The notes under the pieces are model-generated. The model was not told the DNA's origin and made no database searches. It saw only the letters and a program-made list of their open reading frames with translations. Below, piece by piece: positions 11,283 through 22,191 of a DNA stretch of 64,000 nucleotides. The translations under genes were made by a program, and so were the position numbers. Source of the DNA: Ascoidea asiatica (taxonomy: Eukaryota; Ascomycota; Saccharomycetes; Ascoideales; Ascoideaceae). Numbering within the stretch: position 1 is the stretch's first letter; each line of letters opens with the position of its first letter. The stretch covers positions 186,001 to 250,000 of the forward strand of contig BCKQ01000013.1 in NCBI GenBank assembly GCA_001600695.1, given 5' to 3'.

Positions 11283-12581
11283 ATGACAACAAATAATACA
11301 AATAATACAAATATTATAAGCAATATAAACAATATAAACAATAGCAATAGCAATAGCAATAGCAATAGCAATAATAATAATAATAATATTATAACAACTT
11401 CAATTTCAAATCCAATTCAAATTTATTCTTCTGATACTGAAAGTGAATCAAATTCAGATATTGAAAATAATTATTCAATTAGAAATTCAATAAAAAAAAA
11501 TTTAAAGAATATAACTGGTAAAAATTTTAGATCTTTTTCATTTTCAAATAATTTACCAACAATTTCAAATAATACAAATAATATTAACAAAAATAATTTA
11601 AATAATTACAAATTTAATTCAAATTCAGATTCTAATTTAAATAAAAATTTAAAAAAAAGATCAACTTCAGATTCATTATCTATAAAATTTAAAAATTCAA
11701 AATTATTTAATTCAATCTTAACTACAAATAAATCAATCATCAATACTCCAATTAACTTAGATAATAATAATAATAATAATAATTTAGATTCTATAATGTC
11801 ATTTGATCAAATACCTTTAAATAATATTAATCTTTTAGGTTATAATTTAAAAACTAAAAATAGATTATTAAATAATGATTTAGCTGAAGAAATTAGAAAT
11901 TTTTTATCTTCAAGATTACAATTATATTCAAATTGGCAATTAATTTATTCTTTAGAACAACATGGTTCTTCTTTAAATACTTTATATAATAATTCAAAAC
12001 CTGATTTTAATTATAATAATTATAAAAATTCAAATTTTTTTCATGATCCTTTAAAAAATTCAAAAATTATTGATAATGATTATTTTTCAAATTCTTTTAA
12101 AAAATTTAATAATAATAATAATACTATAATAAATAATCATAAAAAAAATTTAGGTTTTCTTTTAATTATTAAAGATTCAAATAAAAATATTTTTGGAGCT
12201 TTTTCTAATGAAAATTTTCATATTTCTGATAATAATTCAAAATTTTATGGTAATGGAGATTGTTTTTTATGGAAATGTAAATTTACAAAATCTTTAAATC
12301 ATAATAATAATGAAAAAGATAATAATTTAGAAGAAGATAATAATAAATTACATTTACAATTTAATGCATTTCCATATACAGGATTAAATAATTTTATAAT
12401 ATATTCAACAAAAGAATTTTTATCAATGGGAGTTTCAAATGGTCATTATGGTTTATGGATTGATAATAATTTAATTAATGGAATTTCAGATAAATCTTTA
12501 ACATTTGGTAATGAACCATTAAGTGATTCTGGAATAAAATTTAAAATTAATGCTTTAGAAGTTTGGAAAATTGGTAGTTAA
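11283..12581 (+). CDS. OXR1: TLDc-domain protein, Oxr1-like
   Basis: Member of the TLDc family. Yeast Oxr1 protects against oxidative stress and acts on V-ATPase assembly. The first 190 residues are Asn/Ser-rich and disordered. The TLDc domain fills about 195-432: DLAEEIRNFLSSRLQLYSNW, then LIYSLEQHGSSLNTLY, GFLLIIKDSNKNIFGAFS, and near the C-terminus FIIYSTKEFLSMG, HYGLWIDNNL and LEVWKIG. Low-complexity insertions split the domain, for example around 12010-12130 and 12300-12345. The protein (432 residues) is longer than yeast Oxr1 (about 270) mainly because of these additions. The start is the first ATG of the frame. It converges on KXD1 with only about 84 bp between stops. Confidence 0.85.
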   Translation: MTTNNTNNTNIISNINNINNSNSNSNSNSNNNNNNIITTSISNPIQIYSSDTESESNSDIENNYSIRNSIKKNLKNITGKNFRSFSFSNNLPTISNNTNNINKNNLNNYKFNSNSDSNLNKNLKKRSTSDSLSIKFKNSKLFNSILTTNKSIINTPINLDNNNNNNNLDSIMSFDQIPLNNINLLGYNLKTKNRLLNNDLAEEIRNFLSSRLQLYSNWQLIYSLEQHGSSLNTLYNNSKPDFNYNNYKNSNFFHDPLKNSKIIDNDYFSNSFKKFNNNNNTIINNHKKNLGFLLIIKDSNKNIFGAFSNENFHISDNNSKFYGNGDCFLWKCKFTKSLNHNNNEKDNNLEEDNNKLHLQFNAFPYTGLNNFIIYSTKEFLSMGVSNGHYGLWIDNNLINGISDKSLTFGNEPLSDSGIKFKINALEVWKIGS

Positions 12582-12665
12582 TTTATATTTATTATAAAAT
12601 TCATTCATTTTTTTATATTATATTATATTCATTATATATATATATTAGTACTTAGTTAAGTTTAA

Positions 12666-13589
12666 TTAAGTATTATTGGATAATAATTTTAAATCATCTT
12701 TATTCATATTATTATATCTATTTATAATTAAATCTTTTGATTGATTAAATTCAATTGGATATGATTTTTCAAATTTATTTTCTAAATCTTTTAAATGTTT
12801 CTCAGACCATTTTAAATTTTTTTTAATTTTTTTAATTAAATTTATATAATTATTATTAATATTATTAAAATTTTCAATATTATTAATATCATTATTATTA
12901 TTATTATTATTACTAATGTTATTATTATTATTAATATTATTAATATTAATTGAATTTAAATTTGAAGAAAAATTATTATTAATTAAATTTAATTTTAAAA
13001 TTATTTTTTTTTGTAAAGATTTTAATTCAATTGTTTTATTTTTTACTAAACCTGAAGTTTGAGCTTGTTTAACTAAAGCTTTATCCATTAAATTATTATC
13101 ATTTAATAAAGAATTATTTATTGAAGTTAATAAATATTCAATTGAATTAAATGTATTTAAATAATTATCTTGAGAATAATTACTTGAAGATTCTGCATAT
13201 GATGAAGAAGATATTGAAATATCTGAATCATCATAATTTCCATAATTATTATGATTATTATTACTATTGTTATTATTGTTATTATTATTATTAATATTTG
13301 AATTTTTGGAAGAATCATTAAAAGTTAAGTCAATTTTATCAACAGTCAATAAATCATTATTTGATTTATTTGATACATTAGATAAATTATTATTTATATT
13401 TGATCTGGATAATTCAGAAGATTCATATAAACTTGAAGGAACTGCAAATACCTGAGAACTTATACTTGGTACTCTTGATCTATTACTAGTTGCAGATGTT
13501 GAATTTGAAGAACCAGAAACATTGTTTATATTAGTTCCTGAAGAAGAAGGAATATCACTCAGAAGATTGTCTAGATTAAGATAGTCCAT
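12666..13589 (-). CDS. KXD1: KxDL-family protein (BLOC-1/BORC type subunit)
   Basis: Probable homologue of Kxd1, a small coiled-coil subunit of the BLOC-1-like endosomal complex. The first 145 residues are Ser/Asn-rich. The family part lies between about 145 and 290. It begins FNSIEYLLTSINNSLL and MDKALVKQAQTSG, passes a coiled coil (KSLQKKIILKLNLI), and ends IKKNLKWSEKHLKDLENKFEKSYPIEF, which matches the C-terminal KxDL pattern of Lys-rich helix then YP.EF. An Asn-rich insertion splits the two helices. At 307 residues it is longer than yeast Kxd1 (about 220). The call rests on helix pattern and the terminal motif, so it is moderate. Confidence 0.6.
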   Translation of the reverse strand: MDYLNLDNLLSDIPSSSGTNINNVSGSSNSTSATSNRSRVPSISSQVFAVPSSLYESSELSRSNINNNLSNVSNKSNNDLLTVDKIDLTFNDSSKNSNINNNNNNNNNSNNNHNNYGNYDDSDISISSSSYAESSSNYSQDNYLNTFNSIEYLLTSINNSLLNDNNLMDKALVKQAQTSGLVKNKTIELKSLQKKIILKLNLINNNFSSNLNSININNINNNNNISNNNNNNNDINNIENFNNINNNYINLIKKIKKNLKWSEKHLKDLENKFEKSYPIEFNQSKDLIINRYNNMNKDDLKLLSNNT

Positions 13590-13945
13590 TTGAAATCATC
13601 AGATTTTATCACCATAAACACCATAAGCATCACCATTATCATCATCATCAAGACCAACACTGATTCCATTTCTACTTGTAAATTATCTCTTTTATAAGCC
13701 ATAAGAAATTAGAAATAAACCTTTATTCACTTTCCAATTTCCACTTTCCCACACAGCAATAAAAACTGTTAACAGCAAAATAAACAATTAAAAAGAACAC
13801 CCGCAAAACTGGTCTCGTGTCTAATTATTCCATTGTTGTGGGTCTGCCTTTGCATGCCTTTGTATGCATTGATCTGCATTTCTTATTTTGAATATATCTT
13901 TTTTTATTCATATTCTTACTTCATCTATTATATATTTGATATAAA
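13590..13945. promoter_or_regulatory. KXD1 promoter with CC-N8-GGTCTC element
   Basis: Upstream region of KXD1, shared with the ORF relic. CCC-GCAAAACT-GGTCTC lies at 13800-13816. A second, weaker unit, TCC-ATTGTTGT-GGGTCT, begins 29 bp later at 13829. Confidence 0.5.
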
Positions 13946-14933
13946 ATGCTTTCAAATAATTATAATCATAATAATAATCATAATAATAATCATAATAATA
14001 ACAATAATATAATGATGAAAGAACAAATATAAAAAGAAAAAGTAGTGAATCAAAAAACCCTTTAAGAAGAATAAAAAAAGAAAATCAAATGAATCTAATA
14101 ATACCAATGGTTTAAGAACCGAATTACCAGATGAATTTGTAAATGAATCTGTAAATGATCACCTGAACCATTTACAGACTAATTTGAATGATAATCATCC
14201 AACAGTATTAGAAAATGAAAGAGAAAGTGAAAGAGAACTAGATTCACTTCAAACAGAAGTAGAAAATCCAGCTGGTAAATTGTCTTTAAAAGATCCTCAA
14301 ATTTCAGGTGATCGTATAACTGCACCCACTTCTTCAAAAAGGCCCTTATCGCATACTATTGATCCTAATAATATTTCTCCTAATCGAACTATTAATAATA
14401 CAGAAGTAATGGCTGGAAAGCTGAGAAAATTGGCTTTGCATGATATAAATATATCACAAGCTAAAGGTTTTACAAGATTTACAGAACCAATTGTCAAAAG
14501 AATAAATAAATATTTTAAAAAAAATAATTTATTGAAGTATTCAATTAACTTGAATAATCAACGTGCTGATCAAATTCCTTCAAGCTCTTCAAGTTCTTCA
14601 CTTTGCTTGTTTAATCAATTTTATAATAAAAATGGTAAAAATAGTAACAATTGTAAAAATGGTAATAATACTAACAATGGTATTAATTTTCACAGAAATA
14701 TTAATCAAAAGTCTCCTGTGACTCAACCTTTTCAAAATACTAATAATCACTTTGATAATTTTTATAGAATTGGAAATTATAATGGACTTAATCCTCATTA
14801 TGAAATTTATTCCTTTGCTATTCCTTATTATGGAAATTTCAATCCACCTAGTTTTTATTATAGAGGTATTCCTTATCCTAGAAATTATATAAGAGTTAAT
14901 ACTTTAATAATTGAAATTATCTTTCAAGTATGA
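13946..14933 (+). pseudogene. Frameshifted ORF relic of unknown family
   Basis: Three successive reading frames together look like one degraded gene. A first frame starts at ATG 13946 (MLSNNYNH then NNNH repeats). It passes into a second reading ERTNIKRKSSESKNPLRRIKKENQ, and then into a third, open to the TGA at 14933, reading KSNESNNTNGLRTELPDEF and later VMAGKLRKLALHDINISQAK and ending YPRNYIRVNTLIIEI. The last frame has no ATG for its first 130 or so codons. A piece near 14177-14240 is repeated at 45798-45861. I recognise no family. It may be a pseudogene, or a real gene with sequence errors or an unseen exon. Confidence 0.5.
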
Positions 14934-16237
14934 TTTATAACAATAGACATTATTATGTATATGAAAGAAATATCTATATTAAATGATACCTTCACCTAAT
15001 ACAAAACCCATTTTTATCTTTTTCAAAGGGTCTTGAAGTCTTTCAAGTTGGTTATTACAAGTTGTTGATAAAGATTTTGATCTTGGAAAACTAGTTTAAA
15101 TATAAATTAAAATTTAAGTTGCTCCAGCTACTGCAGTCCAAAACAACAAACAACATTCACTTCAGAAAGTTCAGCAAATTTCCCTCATGTTTAATAGAAT
15201 TTTCTTTGAATTCAAACAATTTATTTTGATGTTAGTTCCAATAATTTAAGTAACTTTAATAGTTTCCTCGTTCATAATAAAAAATTAACATTGTTTCTTT
15301 TAATTTCCTTTATTTAGTTAGCCAAAATCTTAAAATTTAAAAGATTTTTTTTTTTAAAATGAATCGGTTTTCAATTTGATTTGGACTTCAAAAACAATAC
15401 TTAAATCAATCATATTCTAATAAAATTCACCCTGTTGTATGAGATTTTTTTAATACTTTTAGAGTTCTTAGTGTTTACCAAATCTTGGCTTATTATCGAT
15501 TATTAAATTTGATGATAAATTTACTTATAAAATTATCTTCAGCTTCACTAATAAATTCAGCTATAGACTTATAATTATATTTAGTGTTTTTCTTAAGTTT
15601 TTAACTCCATAATAATATTATTTCGTGATATAACAAACTATCTATAGCTTTAAGTTATGTTAATCCACTCTAATTTTTAAAATTACAGAAGTTCTTTAAA
15701 AAGCTAAGTTGGAATACTATCAGGAAGAAATATCTCTTTTGAAAAAAACTTGAAATACTTCAGTGTTTATTGTTTTAACTCACTGAAAAGTCATTAAAGT
15801 CTTAATTTAACAAGAAGATGCAAAAGTAAGAGTATCTTGTTATGTCAAATGCATGAAAAAAAAATTAAGTGTAAGTGAATTAAAGTGAATTGAAACGATA
15901 TAAAAATACTAAACTATGCTATAAATGTTATTAAATTATAATAATTTTAATAACTTTTGAAAATGATTAACTGAATAACCAAATTGATTAACCAATCAAT
16001 AATAATAAAAAAAAGAACCTAACTAACACATTTCTAAAAAAATTTAAAAAAAAGGACAAAAAAATAAATATTGAGTAACAAAATAACAATCATAACTAAC
16101 TAAACAAAACAAAACATATAAATATAAACAAAAAAAAAAAAAAAAAACAAAACATATCAATATAAACAAAAAAAAACAAAACAAAAACAACAAAAACAAT
16201 AAAAATTTATAATTTAATCATCACTTTTGAATTTTAC
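14934..16237. other. Intergenic region between ORF relic and YPD1
   Basis: AT-rich, with poly-A and CAAAACAAAA runs toward the YPD1 3' end (16120-16200). No ORF or structured element is supported. Both neighbours converge here. Confidence 0.5.
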
Positions 16238-17860
16238 TTAAAAACAATCATCTTCATAGTATTGATTACAAAATATTCTCATTTCATTATATTCTTCTTT
16301 AATTTTTTCAAATGCAATTTTTGACAATATTCCCCATTTAAGATAATTTTTTTCTTTTTTTCTTTTACTTCTTTTATTTTTTGTATTTTTTTTATCATCT
16401 TCCACTTCCTCTTCATCATCAACTTCATCTTCTTCTTTCTCATTCTGATTCTCTTCTATGAAAATGAATTCTTCCTCTTCTGTTTCTTCCAATATTTTTT
16501 TCAACTCTTCAATGCTTTTCTTTTCTAAATCATCTTCATAAAGATCTTCATCATCACTATTATAATCTTCAAAATCATCAAGATCATCTTTGTAATTATC
16601 ATTACCTTCATCATCAGTTTTATCATCATAGTCATCATCATAGTCATCATTTAGATCATCATTTTCATTATCATTTTCAAAGTTTGGTGATTGATTTTCT
16701 TCACTTTTATTGTCCTCTCCACCATCTTCACTTTCTTTTTGTCCAAATTTAGCTGTGTATTGATTGAAATCTTTTCCATCATTAAGGTAATCTAGATCAA
16801 GTAATCCAGGATATTTATCATTAATTCTTTTTAATAAATAATTATTTGCAGAATTATTTAAACTAAAATGAAATGAATCAATATTAATAAATTGTCCATA
16901 AAATTGCAATTTTTCACAATTTACTTGAAATAATGCTAAACCTAATGCTGATGATGATCCTTTAATATAATGTGCAAGTGATGATAATTTTGAAAATAAT
17001 TTTTTAAATGTGTTTAATTTCATTAATTCAATTTGAAAAATTAAAAAAGTTTTTTCATTTTTAGTATATTGATTATCTTCTTCAATTTCAAAATTTGAAT
17101 AAAATTCTTCCTCTTTTTCATTATTTCTTTTTTTTTTATTACCAAGATTTTCAAATTTTTCAAATTTTGCATCTAAAATATATGAATCAAATTCTTTTTC
17201 AATAAATTTTAAAAAAAAATCTTCATCTAGTACAATTCTACTATAATTATATGAATCTTTAGAATCTATAGGTTCTGGAAAATTTGAAAATAAATTTGAA
17301 TTCAAATCTAGGTTTTTGAAATTTTTATTAATTAAATTAATTGAATTATCATTGGAAGTTGATAATTTTTTAATTATTTGATATTTTTCATTCATATAAA
17401 TATCAATTTTTTCAAAAAGTTTAATGAGTAATAAATTAATTTGTTTAAAAGATGTTAAAGCTTGTAAAAAAAACAAATAAAATAAATTTCTTGAAAAGTA
17501 AGAATCTGAATCGTCCATTGCTAAAATTTCATTTAAAAATGTCCAATCTATAGAATCAGGATTATGATAAACAATTTTTTCATCATCATCATCATCATCA
17601 TATTCTTCATCAGATTCATTATTTATGTTTGTAATTGGTTCTACATCTTTATTACTTGCAATATCCGAAAATGGATCAATGAATCTTCCTGGTGCCAGAC
17701 TCATAAGGATTCTTTCCATTTCTGTATTATAGTCACTTTGAATATTTCTACCAATTTCTAGATCATCTTTCATTTTTGAACCATTATTTCTACTGGATTC
17801 ATAATTATTAATCTGGGAAGAATTATTTGAATTGGTATTGGTTGACATTGAGGTTGACAT
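16238..17860 (-). CDS. YPD1: Histidine phosphotransfer protein Ypd1, greatly enlarged
   Basis: Phosphorelay intermediate that carries phosphate from a hybrid sensor kinase (Sln1 type) to response regulators (Ssk1, Skn7) in osmotic signalling. The Ypd1 fold is recognisable but interrupted. The first helix SIDWTFLNEILAMDDSDSYFSRNLFYLFFLQALTSF is at about 103-138, and an insertion of roughly 130 residues follows. The phospho-acceptor helix SLAHYIKGSSSALGL has the active His at 297. A very acidic insertion with many Asp/Glu runs occupies about 370-500. The last helix, KIAFEKIKEEYNEMRIFCNQYY, is at 514-535. At 540 residues it is over three times yeast Ypd1 (167). The reading frame is uninterrupted, so the insertions are translated unless spliced. 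Confidence 0.85.
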   Translation of the reverse strand: MSTSMSTNTNSNNSSQINNYESSRNNGSKMKDDLEIGRNIQSDYNTEMERILMSLAPGRFIDPFSDIASNKDVEPITNINNESDEEYDDDDDDEKIVYHNPDSIDWTFLNEILAMDDSDSYFSRNLFYLFFLQALTSFKQINLLLIKLFEKIDIYMNEKYQIIKKLSTSNDNSINLINKNFKNLDLNSNLFSNFPEPIDSKDSYNYSRIVLDEDFFLKFIEKEFDSYILDAKFEKFENLGNKKKRNNEKEEEFYSNFEIEEDNQYTKNEKTFLIFQIELMKLNTFKKLFSKLSSLAHYIKGSSSALGLALFQVNCEKLQFYGQFINIDSFHFSLNNSANNYLLKRINDKYPGLLDLDYLNDGKDFNQYTAKFGQKESEDGGEDNKSEENQSPNFENDNENDDLNDDYDDDYDDKTDDEGNDNYKDDLDDFEDYNSDDEDLYEDDLEKKSIEELKKILEETEEEEFIFIEENQNEKEEDEVDDEEEVEDDKKNTKNKRSKRKKEKNYLKWGILSKIAFEKIKEEYNEMRIFCNQYYEDDCF

Positions 17861-20170
17861 TGTTGTGAAATTAAAGATGAATTTTAAGAAACTATGAACA
17901 AAAAAAGGTTAAATAAAATAAAGGAAATTAAATCAGAAATAAATTCTAAATTAAAATATTTGATGATAAGTTAAAATAATATAATATATAATGACAAGAT
18001 AATATGAAAATATAATATAGTGAAAAATTTCTAGGAATTTTAATGAAACTTATATAAATAAATATTATATCTAAGTTGTTATGTAATTGTGTAATTGAAG
18101 TAATAAGTAATAATTAATGAGTTAAGAGTGTTTGAGTAATTGAATACTCAAATATTTGAATAAAAAGACTTCGTATAAAAGAAAGATTATTCTATAAGTT
18201 TTTTTAATTGAAAAGCTGCTCTTATCAAGTGCTATTTTAACAAGAAACAAATGTCAGACAGATAAATAATTTAAAACGATGATTATGAGTGAGGTAATTA
18301 AATTCAAATTGAATTTCTTTATCCAATTATTGAACGACAAGTTGATAAATAGGTAGACCAATTGATTTTGAGAACCGAGTGAATATTTAAAGGTTTGAGT
18401 AAAAAAATAGAATGTCCTCCTTGAAGAGCTTTAGTTTGATTTTTGATTGAATGATTATAAATTTGTTATTGGGAAAATGTGAGAATACTTCTTATAAGAA
18501 AAAATGGAATATCACAATCAGTTACTAATATTAGTACTTTTTTTGTAATGAGTTGTAATATTTGAGTAAATGTTGATGATATAAGAATATTATTGATGTT
18601 ATTGGAATTATTGAAATATAGAGAAAATTTACCAATGTTCCATAGAAATGAAATGAAATTTGAATTCGAATGGTTGATTTGAATTTAAATATGATTTTAC
18701 CACTAAGTTTACTGGCTCAGTAAATAAGATTATTTAGATAATTTGAGTATCAAGAATGAAATATTAAATAGTAATTATATAATTTAACCTAAAGTGAAAA
18801 TTAAATACGAATAGAAGTTAAATAGAAATAAATAAGGAGAAGTAGAATCAAGTGGAAAAAAAAAAAAAAAAAAAGTAAAATAGAAGTGAATAAATGTTTT
18901 CAAATGTGGATTTTTAAAATTATTTATATATAAAATTCTTTATATCAGAGTAATTTAAAGTAAATCAGTATTTATATTACAATAATATTGTGAGAATATT
19001 GTGAGAGTTACTTTTATGAAGTCAGCAGTACATTGAATGACTTTGGATTTGATTAACGAAATTCTCTTTGTTTTTTTTAAAAATCTCAAAAAATCAAAGT
19101 ACAAGGAAAAATGGAATAGAAAAAAGGGTAAAAAAAATTGAATTAGTTAATTCATAATGAAATTCTTCTCGAAATATTTCTTTTGATCTTTGAATAATAT
19201 TGTAGTGATTAGTGAGATTGTAAATTGATATTAAATATGTTAAAAAAAGAGCTCGTATCAAACATAAAATTAATCAATGAAATAACTGATTACTGTCGTA
19301 GTTTTAGTGAATTAATTAATAATTTTATGTACGATTACAATAATCAATAATTAATAAAGTAACAAGTTATGATGAAATTGAGAAAATTAAAGGTGAGAAT
19401 TATAATATTGATGTGAATTGTGTAAATTGAGAATTATTTTGTACGAATGTTTTGATAAATTTATAAAATAAATATTGTAACATTACATTAAATAAATTTT
19501 GAGATTAAGTTGAGATAATAATTATCTTTCTTATTGATTAAATGGTATGGTTTACGATACGAATCGGGGATTTTTTTATTATACTTGTACTGTACAATGA
19601 ATTAAAACTGAATTGAAAGTGAATTAAAAGTGAATTTGAAGAGTTAATAAAGTGACATGATTGAATAATTTTTACAAAATTTAAGAAAATAATAGTATTA
19701 GTTTGAATAATCTTATTCATCTTAGGTCAATTAATATAATTTATAAGTAATTATAAATATTTTTATTTATTGAAAGTACGACAAAAAATTTAATTTAAAA
19801 AAAATCAATTATAGAATATATAATCTTCATAGAAATAAATTATGAACTTTATAATTTATATTTCTTATTGAAGATATCCTTAATACAATACACAATAAGT
19901 GAATTCAAATGAAACCTTGGGTATGGTAGTAATTGTGATTTAAAATGATAATATGAAACAACTTATTATAGAAATTAATAAGATTGAGAGTAAAGTATTA
20001 TTGTAATGAAATTCATATCATAAGATTTTTTTTTTTGCTCAATAATCTTATCTTTAGAAAGAGAATCAAATTGATATTTTTTTTTGAACTAAACTAATAA
20101 ATTCCTTTTTTCAAATGCTTGTAAATTTGTAATATATTCTTCAATTGCAAAATAAAAAATTTATATGTTT
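17861..20170. promoter_or_regulatory. YPD1 upstream region, long AT-rich
   Basis: The 2.3 kb upstream of YPD1 hold no credible gene. Visible items are a 14-bp perfect palindrome TACTAATATTAGTA at 18523-18536, a poly-A run near 18857 and a poly-T run near 20028. The length is unusual next to the other intergenic spaces. Confidence 0.45.
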
Positions 20171-20194
20171 TAATTGAGGATTTTCAAAGATCAA

Positions 20195-20570
20195 AGTTCA
20201 GGCCGGTGGAGGAGCGCCCAATTACGTAATAAAAACAGGGCCAAACTTCAACGTGTGTGCATTATTTTACAGTTTATCACAGAGCGTGACTGTGCAGTGC
20301 TGATACTAAAAGTAGTTGCAAGCGGCGGTGGAACATATGTGTGTTTAGGCACTAAGTTCTGCAGCTAAAATGCATAGACTATGTTCCAAAAACACTGGCT
20401 GAAAGCAAGGTCACTGTATTTTGGTGAGGCCGGATGCGGTAGAGAAAGTTACCGGAAATTTTCCGGTGTGTGTTGAGGTAAGAGAATAACGTTTTCTTAA
20501 CCACAAAAACGGTCAGCCCACTGTACATAGACTAACTTAAAAGTACATGCTCGTATCGACATATATGGAT
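20195..20570. other. GC-rich non-coding island
   Basis: An isolated GC-rich block with no protein-like ORF. It contains a CACAG-7-CTGTG hairpin near 20279-20295, flanked by TATC and GATA arms, and the near-perfect palindrome CCGGAAATTTTCCGG at 20452-20466. It may be a distal regulatory block or a small RNA gene. I see no tRNA boxes and no snRNA signature. Confidence 0.3.
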
Positions 20571-21540
20571 ATTTTCAGTTGTGAGTATTTTCATATTAAT
20601 TTTATAAATATCAATCAATATTTCGCTTGATTTTAATCAAGGAAATAAATCAATTAGGTTTGTTACGTTTTTTAGGTTTGTTTGTTGACAAAGGTTGAGA
20701 ATTTCCTTGAAAGTATCACAAGCATTTTTTTTTTTTTTTTTAAATTGGCTTGTTTTTATTAGAAATTTTAAAAGAAGCATGAAAGTTAAGAAAATTAAAA
20801 AAGTTAAGAAAGTTAAGAAAGTTAAGTAAGAGAAAATAGCCGATTTGATTAAGATATGAGGTTTTAATCTCTTGGGATAACCTGAAATTGATATTTATTC
20901 AGTTTTGTAGCCGGCCGGGAGAGATTCATACGTCATAGATTTCATTTCATTTGATTTCTTCTTTTTTAAAAAAAATAAAAATTGTAAGAATTCAAACACT
21001 TGATTAACAATCGGCGTTTCAGAGACTCGTTTAAGATAAGATTATTTTCTGAGATAAAAGATAAAATAATAAAATAAACAAAATGATATTTATTAATATT
21101 AGACTCTCGTTTTCAATACGTGTTGGGTTCAAATTTATCCGATTTACTTGAAGAATCCTTCTTTATCAGACTAAAATCAGCTCCTAAAACGGAGAGGTTA
21201 CTTTTGAAGATTTTGATAAGCTTATTCATTTGATTATTTTAAAAAATGATAAGTCATTAATAAGTTCATTACGTATGACAGTCCATTAGCTTCAACTATT
21301 GATATGTTCATCACTTGCTTTTTCAATACCAAATACTAATTTTCGTTTTCTCTTTCCAAATTGCACTTTTTCTAGAACTTACTTTATCACAATAATCAAC
21401 TTCAACGTTGTGAGATTCCTACAGTAGTTATCTCAAATACCTTTTTTTCTTTCACACTTGAACCTTTTGAATCTCCATGAATTCAAAAAACCAACAAAGC
21501 TAACGACCCTGATATTTTTACAAATATCGGTTTTGTTTTT
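20571..21540. other. AT-rich spacer
   Basis: No gene is supported. A 10-bp AGTTAAGAAA tandem lies near 20780-20826, and a T17-type run near 20726. Confidence 0.4.
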
Positions 21541-22191
21541 GCTGCTTGCGATTCGGCCCAAGAAATAAGATCAGTGTGATCTTTCCATTACCATCCGCAC
21601 GGGTCCGCAACGTGCTCATCTCCCATGTTTTAGACTGCCACAGCCGCTGTCTCGCTGGAATGTGCTGTTTCAGAATGCTGGAAGCGCGGAGACATGCTGC
21701 TTTTCACGATTTTTACGATTTTCCGTATTTACCCGTGTTTTTCCGTTTAGTCCAGCCTAAAGTAATCAACCTGCGCCACATCCACTCCACTGTTCCCCAC
21801 TGCCCCTCGCCTGCACCTGCAGCGGTCACTTTTTGTCCCATTCAAAAGCCGTTAATCCGCGCTAATCCGCGCTGGCTTGTTCGGTGCTTGGCCGAGACGA
21901 CCAAAAACTTTCCGGGGTTTTTTTTTCCTGCCTGCCAGCCGCCAACGCGTCTAGCAATTATTTTTTTCAACTACTGCTGCTACCGACGCCGTTTTCACGG
22001 GTCTCCTTTTTGATATATTCAATTATAAATTAGTCGAGGTTTAATTTCAAGAAAGTATATAAAGATCAAAATATTAATATATTTATCTATTTATCTATTT
22101 ATCTATTTATCTATTTATCTATTGATTGTATTACAATAATAATTGAAAATATAATTGATAATCTCAATATTATTAACAAAAATAAAAAAAA
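21541..22191 (+). promoter_or_regulatory. GC-rich promoter island of the 22192 gene
   Basis: The line 21781-21840 has 37 G+C of 60 bases, against 5 of 60 in parts of PDS5. A 155-codon frame from 21546 starts at TTG, is Cys/Pro/Arg-rich and resembles nothing, so I treat it as chance. ACGCGT (MCB type) lies at 21945-21950, about 240 bp before the next start codon. The 8-bp unit TTTATCTA repeats five times at 22082-22121. Confidence 0.45.
22082..22121. repeat. Tandem TTTATCTA repeat (5 copies)
   Basis: Five perfect copies of an 8-bp unit lie just upstream of the gene at 22192. It is a simple microsatellite. Confidence 0.9.

Noticed and set aside
21546-22013. 155-codon GC-rich frame upstream of the 22192 gene
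   Set aside because: It starts at TTG, is rich in Cys, Pro, Arg and His unlike every gene around it, and resembles no family. It lies in a GC-rich promoter island where stop codons are rare by composition.
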